Positions 16,681 through 25,997 of a stretch of 64,000 nucleotides of DNA are shown in pieces; position 1 is the stretch's first letter, and the number at the start of each line of letters is the position of its first letter. Source of the stretch: Cyanobacteria bacterium FACHB-63 (GTDB lineage: Bacteria; Cyanobacteriota; Cyanobacteriia; Leptolyngbyales; Leptolyngbyaceae); NCBI GenBank assembly GCA_014695255.1, contig JACJNX010000093.1:1-64000 (forward strand). Reading direction: 5' to 3'. The translations under genes and the position numbers were made by a program. The notes beneath the pieces were generated by a model. That model was given only the letters and a program-made list of their open reading frames with translations. It had not been told where the DNA came from and ran no database searches.

Positions 16681-18027
16681 TTAGGAATGCGCGGAATGCC
16701 AGGTTTGCAGGGCGATGCGATGCACTTCTCGCCAGGGTAAGTTTGCTTCTCGCGCAATGCGGGCGCAGTCTTCGTATTCGGGCTGTACGTTGACGATCGC
16801 GCCATTTTGAGAGGCAATTTTGACCTGAACTGAGCCGTATTCGGTGTGGATCTGCTCGAATCTACGATCGAGGACTGTTCGCTGTTGGGTGATGCATCGA
16901 ATTCCTAATGTGGTTGTTTCATGAAATAAAATTGTTTCGCACTCTGCTGCTTTTTCTGGTGAACAAATCACTGTTAATAGTGTTCCGGGACGTGATTTCT
17001 TCATTGCGATCGCTTGTGTAAACACATCGAGCGCTCCAGCTTCAAATAAGGGATCGAAGACATATCCGATCGCTTGAGGGTTGAGATCGTCAATCTGAGT
17101 TTCGAGGACTGTAACCGTTTGCGGTGTGCTTGTCTGATGCACAGTAGATTGATGATCCTCGGTAGTGCCGATCCAAATTCGCATCATATTCGGAATCGGG
17201 AGGTCGATCGTTCCGGCTCCGAGTCCGATTTTTTGCAGCGTCATCTTTGGCGGAGCGCTAAAGTCTGCGGCAAGGGTGGTGACGATCGCGGCTCCGGTGG
17301 GAGTGACTAATTCACGCTCGATGCCGTTGCTATAAATCGGGACTTGCCGCAGTTCAAATAATTTCAGCACGGCGGGAACAGGAACAGGTAAACGTCCGTG
17401 TGCTGCCCAGACGGTGCCACCTCCGGTGGGTAAGGGTGAGCAAACAATGCGATCGACATTCAGCCAATCGAATCCGAGACAGGTGCCGACGATATCGACA
17501 ATGGCATCGATCGCGCCGACTTCGTGAAAATGCACTTCTTCCGGTGGAATGCCGTGGACGGCTCCTTCTGCGATCGCTAACTGTTGGAATACCGCCAAAC
17601 TCCAAGCTTCTGCCCGTGGAGACAGGTTTGCACCGTGGATCATGCGCTCGATTTCGGGTAGGCAGCGTAACTTGTTGTGAGGATGATGCTCGTGTTGATA
17701 TTCATGATTGTGAGCGTGAGGATGTTCGTGGTCGTGAGGATGTTCGTGGTTATGAGGATGATTGTGAGCGCGGGAATGCTCCTGAGCCTGATGCTCGTGA
17801 CGATGTGAGACTTGAGCATCTGACTTTAATCGCACATGAACTTTAGTTGCGCGTTGTCCATTGCGGTGTACCGTTTCGGCTTCAAGCTGATATTCTTCCG
17901 AAATGCCTAGTCGATCGAGGCTTTCGGTTAGATACCCTAGAGGAACGCCCATATCGACTAATGCTCCAAGGCACATATCCCCAGCAATTCCCGTGGGGCA
18001 ATCCAGGTACGCAATCTTGCTCATCAC
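16681..18027 (-). CDS. larC: Nickel pincer cofactor biosynthesis protein LarC
   Basis: A 448-residue LarC, the enzyme that inserts nickel into the pyridinium bis-thiocarboxylate precursor of the pincer cofactor used by lactate racemase-type enzymes. Family motifs DCPTGIAGDMCLGAL (9-23), EVHFHEVGAIDAIVDIVG and ELVTPTGAAI are present. In Lactobacillus LarC is made through a ribosomal frameshift; here one continuous frame covers both parts. Residues about 75-117 are a long His/Glu/Asn-rich insertion, likely a nickel store or sink. No larA, larB or larE lies in the window. It converges with the PAS kinase gene, with only 5 nt between. Confidence 0.92.
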   Translation of the reverse strand: MMSKIAYLDCPTGIAGDMCLGALVDMGVPLGYLTESLDRLGISEEYQLEAETVHRNGQRATKVHVRLKSDAQVSHRHEHQAQEHSRAHNHPHNHEHPHDHEHPHAHNHEYQHEHHPHNKLRCLPEIERMIHGANLSPRAEAWSLAVFQQLAIAEGAVHGIPPEEVHFHEVGAIDAIVDIVGTCLGFDWLNVDRIVCSPLPTGGGTVWAAHGRLPVPVPAVLKLFELRQVPIYSNGIERELVTPTGAAIVTTLAADFSAPPKMTLQKIGLGAGTIDLPIPNMMRIWIGTTEDHQSTVHQTSTPQTVTVLETQIDDLNPQAIGYVFDPLFEAGALDVFTQAIAMKKSRPGTLLTVICSPEKAAECETILFHETTTLGIRCITQQRTVLDRRFEQIHTEYGSVQVKIASQNGAIVNVQPEYEDCARIAREANLPWREVHRIALQTWHSAHS

Positions 18028-18072
18028 ACATGAAAAGGGTTAAATACCTCTCCACAATACACCCGCTCAGCT

Positions 18073-18735
18073 ATGGCAACCCTCTACAAAATTCATCCAG
18101 ATACCCCTCAATCACGCAGCATTGATCAAATCGTTTCAGAACTGCGTAACGGAGCCGTGATGCTCTATCCCACAGATACGGTCTACGCGATCGGCTGCGA
18201 TCTCAATTCCAAATCCGGCGTGCAGCGGGTTCGACAACTCAAGCAACTGGCAAACGAGAAGCCGTTAACGTTTCTTTGTTCCTCGCTTTCTGATATTTCT
18301 CAATATGCCGTGGTGAGCGATCGGGCGTATCGAATTATGCGGAGTCTCGTTCCGGGGAGTTATACCTTTCTCCTGCCTACGACGAAATTAGTGCCTAAGT
18401 TGGTGATGAGTCCCAAGCGTAAGACCACCGGAATTCGAGTTCCTGATCATCCGGTTTGCCAAGCGTTGTTAAAGTCGCTGGGAAATCCGATTATTTCAAC
18501 TTCTGCTCATGTTCCCGTAGAAGATGAAACCATTCCGCTCAAAGTGCGCGATCCAGAGAATTTATCGCTGCCAGAACTATTCGATAGTATGGATCGCTTA
18601 GTTGATTTGATTGTCGATACCGGACAGGAACCGACGCAGGCAGTATCGACGATTCTGGATCTCACCACCGATGAGCCTGAGATCGTGCGAAAAGGATTAG
18701 GCTGGGAGGCTGCGGCAGATTGGGTATTGGAATAG
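18073..18735 (+). CDS. Sua5/YciO/YrdC-family L-threonylcarbamoyladenylate synthase-like protein
   Basis: A 220-residue protein with the YrdC-like fold: YPTDTVYAIGCDL near residue 35, KPLTFLCSSLSDISQYA, and the RVPDHP...STSAHVP segment that shapes the nucleotide pocket. Family members make threonylcarbamoyl-AMP for the tRNA t6A modification. This one looks closest to the YciO subgroup, whose role is less clear, since the lysine-rich entry motif differs from classic YrdC/Sua5. It begins 45 nt from the divergent larC start and is followed by the arsenosugar pair on the same strand. Confidence 0.85.
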   Translation: MATLYKIHPDTPQSRSIDQIVSELRNGAVMLYPTDTVYAIGCDLNSKSGVQRVRQLKQLANEKPLTFLCSSLSDISQYAVVSDRAYRIMRSLVPGSYTFLLPTTKLVPKLVMSPKRKTTGIRVPDHPVCQALLKSLGNPIISTSAHVPVEDETIPLKVRDPENLSLPELFDSMDRLVDLIVDTGQEPTQAVSTILDLTTDEPEIVRKGLGWEAAADWVLE

Positions 18736-18763
18736 ATTGGAATTACCCAAACTTAAATTCAGC

Positions 18764-19096
18764 ATGGATACTTATTACAACCCTGACCACCTTCCCAACT
18801 TTGGCAAAATCAGCGAGGGCAATCCTGAACTGGCTGAAAAGTTCTTTGCTTATTACGGTGCCGTGTTTGAAGAAGGCGCATTGTCGAAGCGCGAAAAAGC
18901 GTTGATTGCGATCGCTGTCGCTCACACGGTTCAATGTCCTTATTGCATTGATGCTTACACGAAAGAATGCCTCCAGCAAGGCGCAGATCTAGAGCAAATG
19001 ACCGAAGCGGTTCACGTTGCCACCGCCATTCGAGGTGGATCATCGCTGATTCACGGGCTGCAAATGCTGGATCAAGTTAACAAGTTAGCAATGTAG
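18764..19096 (+). CDS. Arsenosugar-associated AhpD/CMD-like protein
   Basis: A 110-residue carboxymuconolactone decarboxylase/AhpD-fold protein with the redox motif CPYC (C58, C61) within AHTVQCPYCIDAYTKEC. This type is annotated as arsenosugar biosynthesis-associated peroxidase-like protein because it is regularly found next to arsS, as here (3 nt upstream). Its exact reaction is not established. It may supply reducing power to a trivalent organoarsenical intermediate, which is inference. I chose the ATG at 18764 (MDTYYNPDHL). A start 27 nt earlier overlaps the tail of the preceding reading frame without family support. Confidence 0.85.
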   Translation: MDTYYNPDHLPNFGKISEGNPELAEKFFAYYGAVFEEGALSKREKALIAIAVAHTVQCPYCIDAYTKECLQQGADLEQMTEAVHVATAIRGGSSLIHGLQMLDQVNKLAM

Positions 19097-19099
19097 AGC

Positions 19100-20128
19100 A
19101 TGACTTCACTTTTAAAACGCCGATCGCCCCTCACCTCAACCGACTATCAGCAAAGCCTGTTAAATAACCTGCCTCTAAAGAATGGGAATTTCTCCGATCG
19201 CTTAGCTGCTCAGGGTTGGGACACGCTCCAACCTGCTGAACTGGAGATTTTCCAAATTAATGTTGGCAAGCTGTGTAATATGACCTGTCGGCATTGTCAT
19301 GTCGATGCGAGTCCCGATCGCAAAGAGATCATGACCCGCGAAACCGTGGATCTGTGTTTGCAGGCGTTAGATCAAACAAATGCTCACACGGTCGATCTCA
19401 CAGGCGGCGCACCGGAACTTAATCCGAATTTTCGTTACTTGGTCGATCAGTGTGTCGCGCGTGGGAAAAAAGTAATCGATCGTTGTAATCTCACTGTTTT
19501 ACTGTTGCCAACGATGGAAGATCTGCCCGAATGGTTGGCAGAACGCAAAGTCGAAGTCGTTTGCTCTTTGCCGCATTATCGACAACGGAACACCGATGCT
19601 CAACGCGGAGATGGTACGTTCGAGAAATCGATCGAAGCTTTGAAGCGCTTAAATGCAGCAGGCTATGGAACGGGAGATCCCGATCGACAGCTAACGCTAA
19701 TGAGCAATCCGGTTGGTGCGTTTCTAGCCAGTGGACAAGCCAAACTCGAACAAGAGTGGAAAGCTGGACTGATGAAATATCAGGGCGTGAGCTTCGATCG
19801 CCTAATCACGCTGAACAATATGCCAATCTCACGGTTTCTGGAATGGCTTGAATCTACCGGAAACTTACAGGGTTACATGGAATTGTTAGTGAATTCATTT
19901 AATCCGTCCACAATCAATGGGTTAATGTGTCGCAATACACTATCGATCTCATGGGATGGATATTTGTATGATTGCGACTTTAATCAGATGCTGGATTTGA
20001 AATGTGAATCGCCACACCTGCGGGATCTCGATTTAGAGAAATTGAGGAATCGGACGATCGTTACGGGGCGACATTGTTTCGGTTGCACCGCCGGGGCAGG
20101 AAGTTCTTGCGGCGGTGCGCTGACCTAG
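19100..20128 (+). CDS. arsS: Arsenosugar biosynthesis radical SAM protein ArsS
   Basis: A 342-residue radical SAM enzyme with the cluster motif CNMTCRHC (C59, C63, C66), a DLTGGAPELNP segment, and a C-terminal Cys-rich block (GRHCFGCTAGAGSSCGG) typical of the ArsS family. In cyanobacteria ArsS is thought to transfer the 5'-deoxyadenosyl group onto dimethylated arsenic, the step that commits methylated arsenic to arsenosugars. It is adjacent to the AhpD-like partner, 3 nt away. The methyltransferase gene arsM and the usual arsR/arsB resistance genes are not in this window, so methylation must be encoded elsewhere. Confidence 0.93.
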   Translation: MTSLLKRRSPLTSTDYQQSLLNNLPLKNGNFSDRLAAQGWDTLQPAELEIFQINVGKLCNMTCRHCHVDASPDRKEIMTRETVDLCLQALDQTNAHTVDLTGGAPELNPNFRYLVDQCVARGKKVIDRCNLTVLLLPTMEDLPEWLAERKVEVVCSLPHYRQRNTDAQRGDGTFEKSIEALKRLNAAGYGTGDPDRQLTLMSNPVGAFLASGQAKLEQEWKAGLMKYQGVSFDRLITLNNMPISRFLEWLESTGNLQGYMELLVNSFNPSTINGLMCRNTLSISWDGYLYDCDFNQMLDLKCESPHLRDLDLEKLRNRTIVTGRHCFGCTAGAGSSCGGALT

Positions 20129-20131
20129 ACT

Positions 20132-20593
20132 CTAACCGCCTAACAGATATTGCAACTGAATCTGAGCGGTTGTGTCTGTTCCCGCAACAAACACAGCCGC
20201 TTCACTAAATCGCGGCGCACCTGTCCGAATCACCGGATTGCGCGAAAACCCAAATCCCTCGGTGGGAATGCCCACAAAATTCCGATCGAGCCTCCCATTT
20301 CCATTGCGATCGTGATACACCGCGATCGCGTAATTGCCTAACGCTAAATTCTGAAACGTGACGGCGGTGCGTCCTTTCTCCACAGGAACACACTGCGCTC
20401 GTACTGCTCGATCGCTCTTGTCAGGAAATCCCTGGCTGCCCGCAAACAAGCTGACACAGACTTGTCCTTGCTGTCTTTGAATGCCGTTGACCACGATCTT
20501 TAAGTTACTGGTCGATTGTGCCTGCGCTATCGTCGAGATCATTAAGCCTGCAAACAGAGTCAAGGCTGCAACCTTCGGGTAGGAATTTCGCAC
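20132..20593 (-). CDS. Exported DUF2141 protein
   Basis: A 153-residue protein with a clear signal peptide ending near AQAQ at residue 26 and a beta-rich DUF2141 domain. It contains the family hallmarks QVCVSLFAGSQGFP, LALGNYAIAVYHDRNGNGRLD and GIPTEGFGFSRNP. The DRNGNGRLD segment resembles a calcium-binding loop. Function is unknown; members are periplasmic or outer-membrane-associated. It converges on arsS with only 3 nt between the stops and shows no functional link to it. Confidence 0.85.
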   Translation of the reverse strand: MRNSYPKVAALTLFAGLMISTIAQAQSTSNLKIVVNGIQRQQGQVCVSLFAGSQGFPDKSDRAVRAQCVPVEKGRTAVTFQNLALGNYAIAVYHDRNGNGRLDRNFVGIPTEGFGFSRNPVIRTGAPRFSEAAVFVAGTDTTAQIQLQYLLGG

Positions 20594-20746
20594 GGTTTTC
20601 TCCTTTGAGATAGTCTTTACATTCTGTAATAAAGCTGTGAGTATTGTGACATTCCGATCGCAAATCTGAAAAGCTTCTGTAGATTTTGCGATCGATGCCC
20701 TTCCCGATAGAAGCTAAAAATACGAAACTTTAGCCGCTCTATTGCT

Positions 20747-21601
20747 GTGAATCATCCTCGACCGATTGCTTCAGAGTTACCCCAAACCGATTGGCATGGC
20801 AGTTTGCGCCTCGAATTTGAGAATCGCCGTGGAATTACTCAGCTTATTCGCAATCAGGGAAAAGCTCCGCTCAAAGTCCAGCGCCCGTTCTATCCAGAAA
20901 ATAGCGGAACTTGCCACAGTGTGATCATGCACACCGCAGGCGGAATTGTCGGGGGCGATCGCTTAACTTTCGATGTTAAACTTGCGCCCCAGAGCCGAGC
21001 CTTAATCACCACTCCCGCCGCTGCCAAAGTTTATCGTACCAATGGACGCGAAGCTCAACAGAGCATCGAGATTGATTTAGCAGAAGGCGCTTGTCTAGAA
21101 TGGTTGCCGCTCGAAACGATCGTGTTTAATCAAGCCTCATTCCGTCAAGCCATGCGCGTGAATTTAGCTCCGGGTGCAGAGTGGATCGGTTGGGAGATTA
21201 CCCGATTTGGACGCAGTGCCAGAGGGGAACGCTTCATCGAAGGAAATTGGCGATCTCACACGGAAGTTTGGCAAGCGGGAAAACCGATTTGGATCGATCG
21301 CCAATGGCTTCCGGGCAGTGAAGCCACTTTCAACAGTCCGCATGGATTAGCAGGCTGTCCGATCGTTGCTAGTTTCGCTTGGATTGGACAGCCTGTAGAG
21401 TCCGAACTGGTGGAAAAAGCACGCGCCCTTTGGACAGGCAGTGAGGGCGAAATTGGGGTAACGCGCTTATCCTTGGGCTTATTGTGCCGCTATCGGGGTC
21501 ACTCTAGCAGCGAAGTCCGACGCTGGCTGATTGCAGTTTGGGGATTGGTGCGATCGGTGTCGGGTCGCCCTGTTTGCATTCCGAGAGTTTGGCAACTTTA
21601 A
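20747..21601 (+). CDS. ureD: Urease accessory protein UreD
   Basis: A 284-residue UreD, which binds apo-urease and, with UreF and UreG, delivers nickel to the active site. Family motifs are present: HTAGGIVGGDRL near residue 63, ITTPAAAKVYR, and the C-terminal RYRGHSSSEVRRW and GRPVCIPRVW. The start is a GTG at 20747. ureA and ureB lie on the same strand but 3.7 kb downstream, separated by the A1-B1 secreted-protein pair. In many cyanobacteria ureD, ureA and ureB are contiguous, so the pair may have been inserted here, though this is not proven. Confidence 0.92.
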   Translation: MNHPRPIASELPQTDWHGSLRLEFENRRGITQLIRNQGKAPLKVQRPFYPENSGTCHSVIMHTAGGIVGGDRLTFDVKLAPQSRALITTPAAAKVYRTNGREAQQSIEIDLAEGACLEWLPLETIVFNQASFRQAMRVNLAPGAEWIGWEITRFGRSARGERFIEGNWRSHTEVWQAGKPIWIDRQWLPGSEATFNSPHGLAGCPIVASFAWIGQPVESELVEKARALWTGSEGEIGVTRLSLGLLCRYRGHSSSEVRRWLIAVWGLVRSVSGRPVCIPRVWQL

Positions 21602-21751
21602 GAACAGTCCGTTCTCCGAAGAATTACCCAAATGGGTAAGAGGGAAACACGATCGCGCTTCATACGATTGAATCAAGACGCACTTCACTACCCCTCGTTC
21701 AGCGTTGAAGTCGTACCTAACCCATTCATTCGATGGAGCCGAACTGAAACT

Positions 21752-23203
21752 ATGTCCAAGCCCAAACGTTTGATCGCACTTAGCTCGATCGCAACTCTTT
21801 CTGCACTCAATCTAGCCAGCTCATTGTCCGTCTCAGCGCAAACCCGTCAACTCGAAGTCAACTCGGATGCGGTCAGAATCAAACCGGAGACGGTTCAAAT
21901 CAACAGGCGGGCACCGCTTCAATTTCAACCCTTCGAGGTGCGAGATCCTGAGACTGGCAAGCCAATCTCACCAGAGGCAGTGCTAACTTTGCCGGATGGT
22001 AAACAAGTCAAAGCAGGCGAATACTATGCCGAACTGAACCGCCTTGAGCAACAATTCAGCCAGATTGGTTATTCATTCCGACAGCCGGAAGAAAGCGTCG
22101 TCCTGCAAGAAACGGTGATCAACCAAGCCGAATTGAAACGGCAGATTGATTCCGTGTCGATCGAACACCGCAAAATTAGCCCAGAGCGATCGCTGTTCAA
22201 AACCACGCTTGATCCAAGCCAGATTGTCAAGCAGCCTGATGCCATTCCCAACCTGGAACTCCGCCCCGGTGCACTGCAAAATTTGCAAGTCAATCCTAAG
22301 TTCGATCTTGGTACTCTCCAACAATCAGAACTCGGTACCTTGCAGCAAAAACAACTGCGATCGCCGGTGTTCAAGCCGATCAATCCAGATCTAATCCGAG
22401 TGATCGCACCTGCACCGAAAGGCTACAACAAAGCTTGGAACTACAATCTTGGCAATCCCAACACCTTCTCCGCTTACGTCAACGGAAAACTTCAGCTTCA
22501 AGGCTCAACCAATTTCTCCAAAGCTTATGCAGAAGGGAATGCGGGTGGCTATATGTTTGGCAACCAGGCTAACCTCATCCGGGCGACTGCTGCGATGAAC
22601 TCGCAAAAGTCTGGCAACTCCACGCTTGATGTCCGCCTGAATGTGCTGGGACAGAGCGTTTATAACTTCCAAGATAGCCGCAACACGCTGCTGATCAAGT
22701 CTGATAGTTTCTCGCGATCGGTCGATCGTCAGGTTGCAGATCTGCGGTTTAGCTTAGGTCCAATTCCGATGCGAGCTTCGTTTGGAGTGCGGGGAAGCGC
22801 AGGCATTCAGTATCTGGCGATCGCAAATCCAGCCATTGTTTCGGCGTATGCTCAGGTGAGTCCATTCGTGGATGCAAGAGCCTATGGTCAGGGCGGTGCG
22901 GATATCTATGTGGCAGGTGCGGGGGTCGGCACGAACTTACTCCTAGTGCGTGATGATCTAGATATGCGGGGACGAGCTTATCTGGCGCTCCAGAACAACA
23001 ATCCTTACTTGATGATGCAGCTATCGGCATACAACTCGCTGGAAGCACTGAGCGGTAATGCTTACGCTTATGCCTATATGTATGTTCCGAAGTTTGGTAT
23101 CCCACCGTGGAAGAAGAAACAGTGGAACTGGAACATCTGGAGCTGGACGGGCTTCAAGACCGACGGTTATCTGTTTGATGAATCTTACAAAGTTGCACTG
23201 TAA
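21752..23203 (+). CDS. Exported protein of unknown family, module protein A1
   Basis: A 483-residue protein with a signal peptide ending around SVSAQ (residue 30). I do not recognise a named domain. The N-terminal block FQPFEVRDPETGKPIS, then LTLPDGKQVKAGEYYAELNR, and the whole C-terminal half match the protein at 61215-62765. The C-terminal half is beta-rich with alternating polar and aromatic residues (SGNAYAYAYMYVPKFGIPPW) and ends in a Trp-rich segment. The middle (about 115-225) is a poorly conserved helical/linker region rich in Gln and Leu. The ATG at 21752 is chosen because it is followed at once by the signal peptide. It is followed 93 nt later by B1. The same A-B order recurs at 61-64 kb, so the two proteins probably act together at the envelope. 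Confidence 0.8.
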   Translation: MSKPKRLIALSSIATLSALNLASSLSVSAQTRQLEVNSDAVRIKPETVQINRRAPLQFQPFEVRDPETGKPISPEAVLTLPDGKQVKAGEYYAELNRLEQQFSQIGYSFRQPEESVVLQETVINQAELKRQIDSVSIEHRKISPERSLFKTTLDPSQIVKQPDAIPNLELRPGALQNLQVNPKFDLGTLQQSELGTLQQKQLRSPVFKPINPDLIRVIAPAPKGYNKAWNYNLGNPNTFSAYVNGKLQLQGSTNFSKAYAEGNAGGYMFGNQANLIRATAAMNSQKSGNSTLDVRLNVLGQSVYNFQDSRNTLLIKSDSFSRSVDRQVADLRFSLGPIPMRASFGVRGSAGIQYLAIANPAIVSAYAQVSPFVDARAYGQGGADIYVAGAGVGTNLLLVRDDLDMRGRAYLALQNNNPYLMMQLSAYNSLEALSGNAYAYAYMYVPKFGIPPWKKKQWNWNIWSWTGFKTDGYLFDESYKVAL

Positions 23204-23220
23204 CGATTAGTTCAATTTGA

Positions 23221-23250
23221 TTCTGTCTTTTACTGTCTCGAAAGACAGAA
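23221..23250 (+). terminator. 10-bp hairpin between A1 and B1
   Basis: A perfect 10-bp inverted repeat (TTCTGTCTTT with AAAGACAGAA) around a 10-nt loop lies 17 nt after the A1 stop and 46 nt before the B1 start. It has no U-tract, so it may act as an attenuator or an mRNA-stabilising element that sets the A:B ratio rather than as a full terminator. Confidence 0.5.
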
Positions 23251-23296
23251 TTACACCACTCTACTGCTCCTGAGATACTGCTCCTGAGATGAGATT

Positions 23297-25249
23297 ATGT
23301 CTTCTAAAATGCTGCCTCTACATCGTCGATCGCTATTCGCACTGTCTGGATTGTTACTTGCATTAGCCATTCCTGGAACGCTAACGTATGGCAAACAGAT
23401 TGGTGAATTTGGCACAATTCTGAGTTCGTCGATTGTGGCTCAACCTTCACCGCAATATCAGTTCAAAGTAGGCGATCGTTTGACTTACAAGTTGGACTAT
23501 CGCAATGTTGGAAATTCCGATTTACGTGCTCTGTTTGGTGATCTAAAACCAGATAGTAATGCAGAAGCTCCAAGTACCTTTGTGAGTAACTTTGACAACC
23601 GGATACGAGCGGATTTAGTGATGACTGTTCTGGAGCAGAAGAACGATCGCGCCACAGTTGCTTATCGGTTGCAAAATCTGAATGTGCAGATTCTCTCGAA
23701 TGGTCAATTGATTGCAGAACAGTCTCAATTGATTCAGAAGGATCTCGCTCAAGATATCTTTGCTGAGGTTGATGCTCAGGGCAAGATTCTATCAGTGCGG
23801 TTTGATCCGAACATGAGCAACATTGCTCAGAGTTTTGCACGATCGCTGCTGGCTTCGACTCAGTTTGTTACTGCGAAATCTCCCACAGTTAGCACTTGGG
23901 AAACACAGGAAGACGATCCGAACGGACAATACATTGCTCAATATTGCAGTAACTTTGATCAGTTCCAAAAGTCAAAACTACGCTATCTACAACCTGATAA
24001 AACACCAAGAAGCGCCAAACTCACGCCAATCATTACTCCACAGGGGCAATTGACCGCAAAATTTGACACAAAAGCAGGTCGTCTTTTGAGCCTGAGCGGG
24101 AAAGAAACTCAAAGCTTTGAAGTCTCTAAGAAAAATATTGGACAAAGCGAAACAACACTGAATCTAAGTTATTCTGCACAGACGCAATTAAGTGCAGCAG
24201 ATTTGGCAGCGTTACAAAAAGCTAGTGCAGCACGGCAAACGCAAGCGATCGCGCTCTCCTACACCATTCCTGAAGAAGAAGCGGAAGCAAAAATTCAGCG
24301 TCAACAGCTAGGAGAAAGCACCTTAGAAAGTTTGTTGTCTGAGTTAGACGCACTAAGCAAGTCACCCGACAAAGCTCAGAACACCACTGATCTGTATCTC
24401 AAGGTCAAAGCGTTGATCTATCTCAAACCAGAAACCAGTGCAACTTTTGCTCAGCGTATTCTCAAGAGCGAAGCCACTCCAGCGATGCAATTAGTCGTAG
24501 GTGCATTAAGTGCCGTTGGACATTCACAAGCACAATCTGCTTTAGTTCAAATCATCAACGCTCAAACTCAGGATTGGAAAACACTCGCGGCACTAATTCC
24601 CAGTCTTGCAACCGTAAAATCTCCAACTCCAGAGACGATCGCGCTCTTAAGCAATTTTGCCTTCAACTCTGACAACTCGCAAGTTGCATCAACCGCACAA
24701 CTCGCCCTTGGTACAGCCGCACATAACTTACTTGAGTCTGCACCGAATCGAGCAAACCCGATCGTCGATCGCTTTGTTGAGCGACTCCAAAAATCACAGT
24801 CAGCCGATGATATCAAGCAAAACTTGCTGGTGTTAGGAAATGTTGGCTCGGCTCGATCTCTGGATGCCGTCACAAAGTTGGCAAATTCACCGCAGGTAGA
24901 GATTCGAGCGATTGCGGTTTCATCTCTGCGCCTAGTTCCTGATCCGACGGTCGATCGACGCTTAATTCAAGCCCTACAGAGCGACACAGAAGAAGCGGTA
25001 CGCGCTGAAGCGGCAGTGGCATTAGGATTTCGCGAGATGTCGCCAGAGAACTACCAAAGCCAAAAACAAGCCATTCAATCGGATAAGTCCGTTAAGGTCA
25101 AAATGGCGCTGCTTAGAAACCTGTGGCAAGTCCAAGCCCAGTTTCCAGAAGTGCAGCAACTTGTGCAGCAACTCGCGCAAAAAGACGAATCCGAAGAAGT
25201 GCGAGAAGCGGCAAGCAGCCTACTTTCAACGCTTGGGGCGCAGCAGTGA
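23297..25249 (+). CDS. Exported vitellogenin-N-like + HEAT-repeat protein, module protein B1
   Basis: A 650-residue protein with an N-terminal signal peptide or anchor. Residues about 54-310 are beta-rich. They begin [14 protein letters not shown] and contain [15 protein letters not shown], an [10 protein letters not shown] segment, and [16 protein letters not shown] at 201-216. That order resembles the vitellogenin/apoB/MTP N-terminal lipid-transfer domain, where a Y-x-Y strand, a G-x-[IV] strand, a short helix and an E-x-D-x-x-G-x-C-x-x-x-Y motif occur in the same order. Residues about 330-650 are helical, with HEAT-like repeats near the C terminus. A truncated paralogue lies at 62840. Lipid transport is an inference from architecture; the similarity is by eye only. 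Confidence 0.75.
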   Translation: MSSKMLPLHRRSLFALSGLLLALAIPGTLTYGKQIGEFGTILSSSIVAQPSPQYQFKVGDRLTYKLDYRNVGNSDLRALFGDLKPDSNAEAPSTFVSNFDNRIRADLVMTVLEQKNDRATVAYRLQNLNVQILSNGQLIAEQSQLIQKDLAQDIFAEVDAQGKILSVRFDPNMSNIAQSFARSLLASTQFVTAKSPTVSTWETQEDDPNGQYIAQYCSNFDQFQKSKLRYLQPDKTPRSAKLTPIITPQGQLTAKFDTKAGRLLSLSGKETQSFEVSKKNIGQSETTLNLSYSAQTQLSAADLAALQKASAARQTQAIALSYTIPEEEAEAKIQRQQLGESTLESLLSELDALSKSPDKAQNTTDLYLKVKALIYLKPETSATFAQRILKSEATPAMQLVVGALSAVGHSQAQSALVQIINAQTQDWKTLAALIPSLATVKSPTPETIALLSNFAFNSDNSQVASTAQLALGTAAHNLLESAPNRANPIVDRFVERLQKSQSADDIKQNLLVLGNVGSARSLDAVTKLANSPQVEIRAIAVSSLRLVPDPTVDRRLIQALQSDTEEAVRAEAAVALGFREMSPENYQSQKQAIQSDKSVKVKMALLRNLWQVQAQFPEVQQLVQQLAQKDESEEVREAASSLLSTLGAQQ

Positions 25250-25340
25250 GCTAACCCTGTCCAAGATTTCCAAAAATCTTCACAACATCTTCTGTGCTTT
25301 TGTCATACATTTAATTCCGAGCCGACCAGAGACAGAATCG

Positions 25341-25643
25341 ATGCAACTCACGCCCCAAGAAAAAGATAAGCTTCTCATTTTTACTGCCGCTTTAGTCGCA
25401 GAACGCCGCAAAGCGAGAGGATTGAAACTCAACTATCCCGAAGCGATCGCCTACATTTCTGCGGCAATTCTCGAAGGAGCAAGAGACGGGCAAACCGTCG
25501 CCGAGTTAATGAACTACGGAACCACGCTCCTGACTCAGGACGACGTGATGGACGGAATTTCCGAAATGATTCACGAAGTTCAAGTCGAAGCCACCTTCCC
25601 GGATGGAACCAAGCTTGTCACCGTTCACAACCCGATTCGATAG
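25341..25643 (+). CDS. ureA: Urease gamma subunit
   Basis: A 100-residue urease gamma subunit beginning [14 protein letters not shown], with the invariant [21 protein letters not shown] block and a C-terminal [24 protein letters not shown]. It is part of the (alpha-beta-gamma)3 nickel enzyme that hydrolyses urea. I start at 25341, since the upstream extension in the same frame runs back into the end of B1. ureB follows after a 12-nt gap with a GGAG ribosome-binding site. The catalytic alpha subunit gene is not downstream. Confidence 0.95.
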   Translation: MQLTPQEKDKLLIFTAALVAERRKARGLKLNYPEAIAYISAAILEGARDGQTVAELMNYGTTLLTQDDVMDGISEMIHEVQVEATFPDGTKLVTVHNPIR

Positions 25644-25655
25644 GAGAATAGCGCC

Positions 25656-25997
25656 ATGATTCCAGGTGAAATGTTCATCGAAGACGGTGAAATCGAACTG
25701 AATGCAGGACGAGAAACCGTGACTTTGAGCGTGGCAAACCGAGGCGATCGCCCGATTCAAGTCGGGTCACATTTCCATTTCTTTGAGGTGAATGCGGCAT
25801 TGGAATTCGATCGGGATCGTGCCCGTGGAATGCGCCTCGATATTCCCGCAGGTACCGCCGTTCGCTTTGAACCCGGAGACGATCGAGAAGTGACGCTGGT
25901 TGCGTTGGCGGGATCGCGTCAAGTTTACGGATTCAACGCCAAAATCGAAGGCGCACTGGATGGGAAGTCGAAGAAAGGTAAAAAGAAATCTAAATAA
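25656..25997 (+). CDS. ureB: Urease beta subunit
   Basis: A 113-residue beta subunit starting [16 protein letters not shown], with the family pattern [21 protein letters not shown], then [18 protein letters not shown] and [12 protein letters not shown]. It caps the catalytic subunit trimer. The C terminus is Lys/Ser-rich. In most cyanobacterial loci ureC follows directly. Here a hairpin (25995-26025) and then an unrelated COQ4-like gene follow, so ureC must lie elsewhere in the genome. Confidence 0.95.
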   Translation: MIPGEMFIEDGEIELNAGRETVTLSVANRGDRPIQVGSHFHFFEVNAALEFDRDRARGMRLDIPAGTAVRFEPGDDREVTLVALAGSRQVYGFNAKIEGALDGKSKKGKKKSK

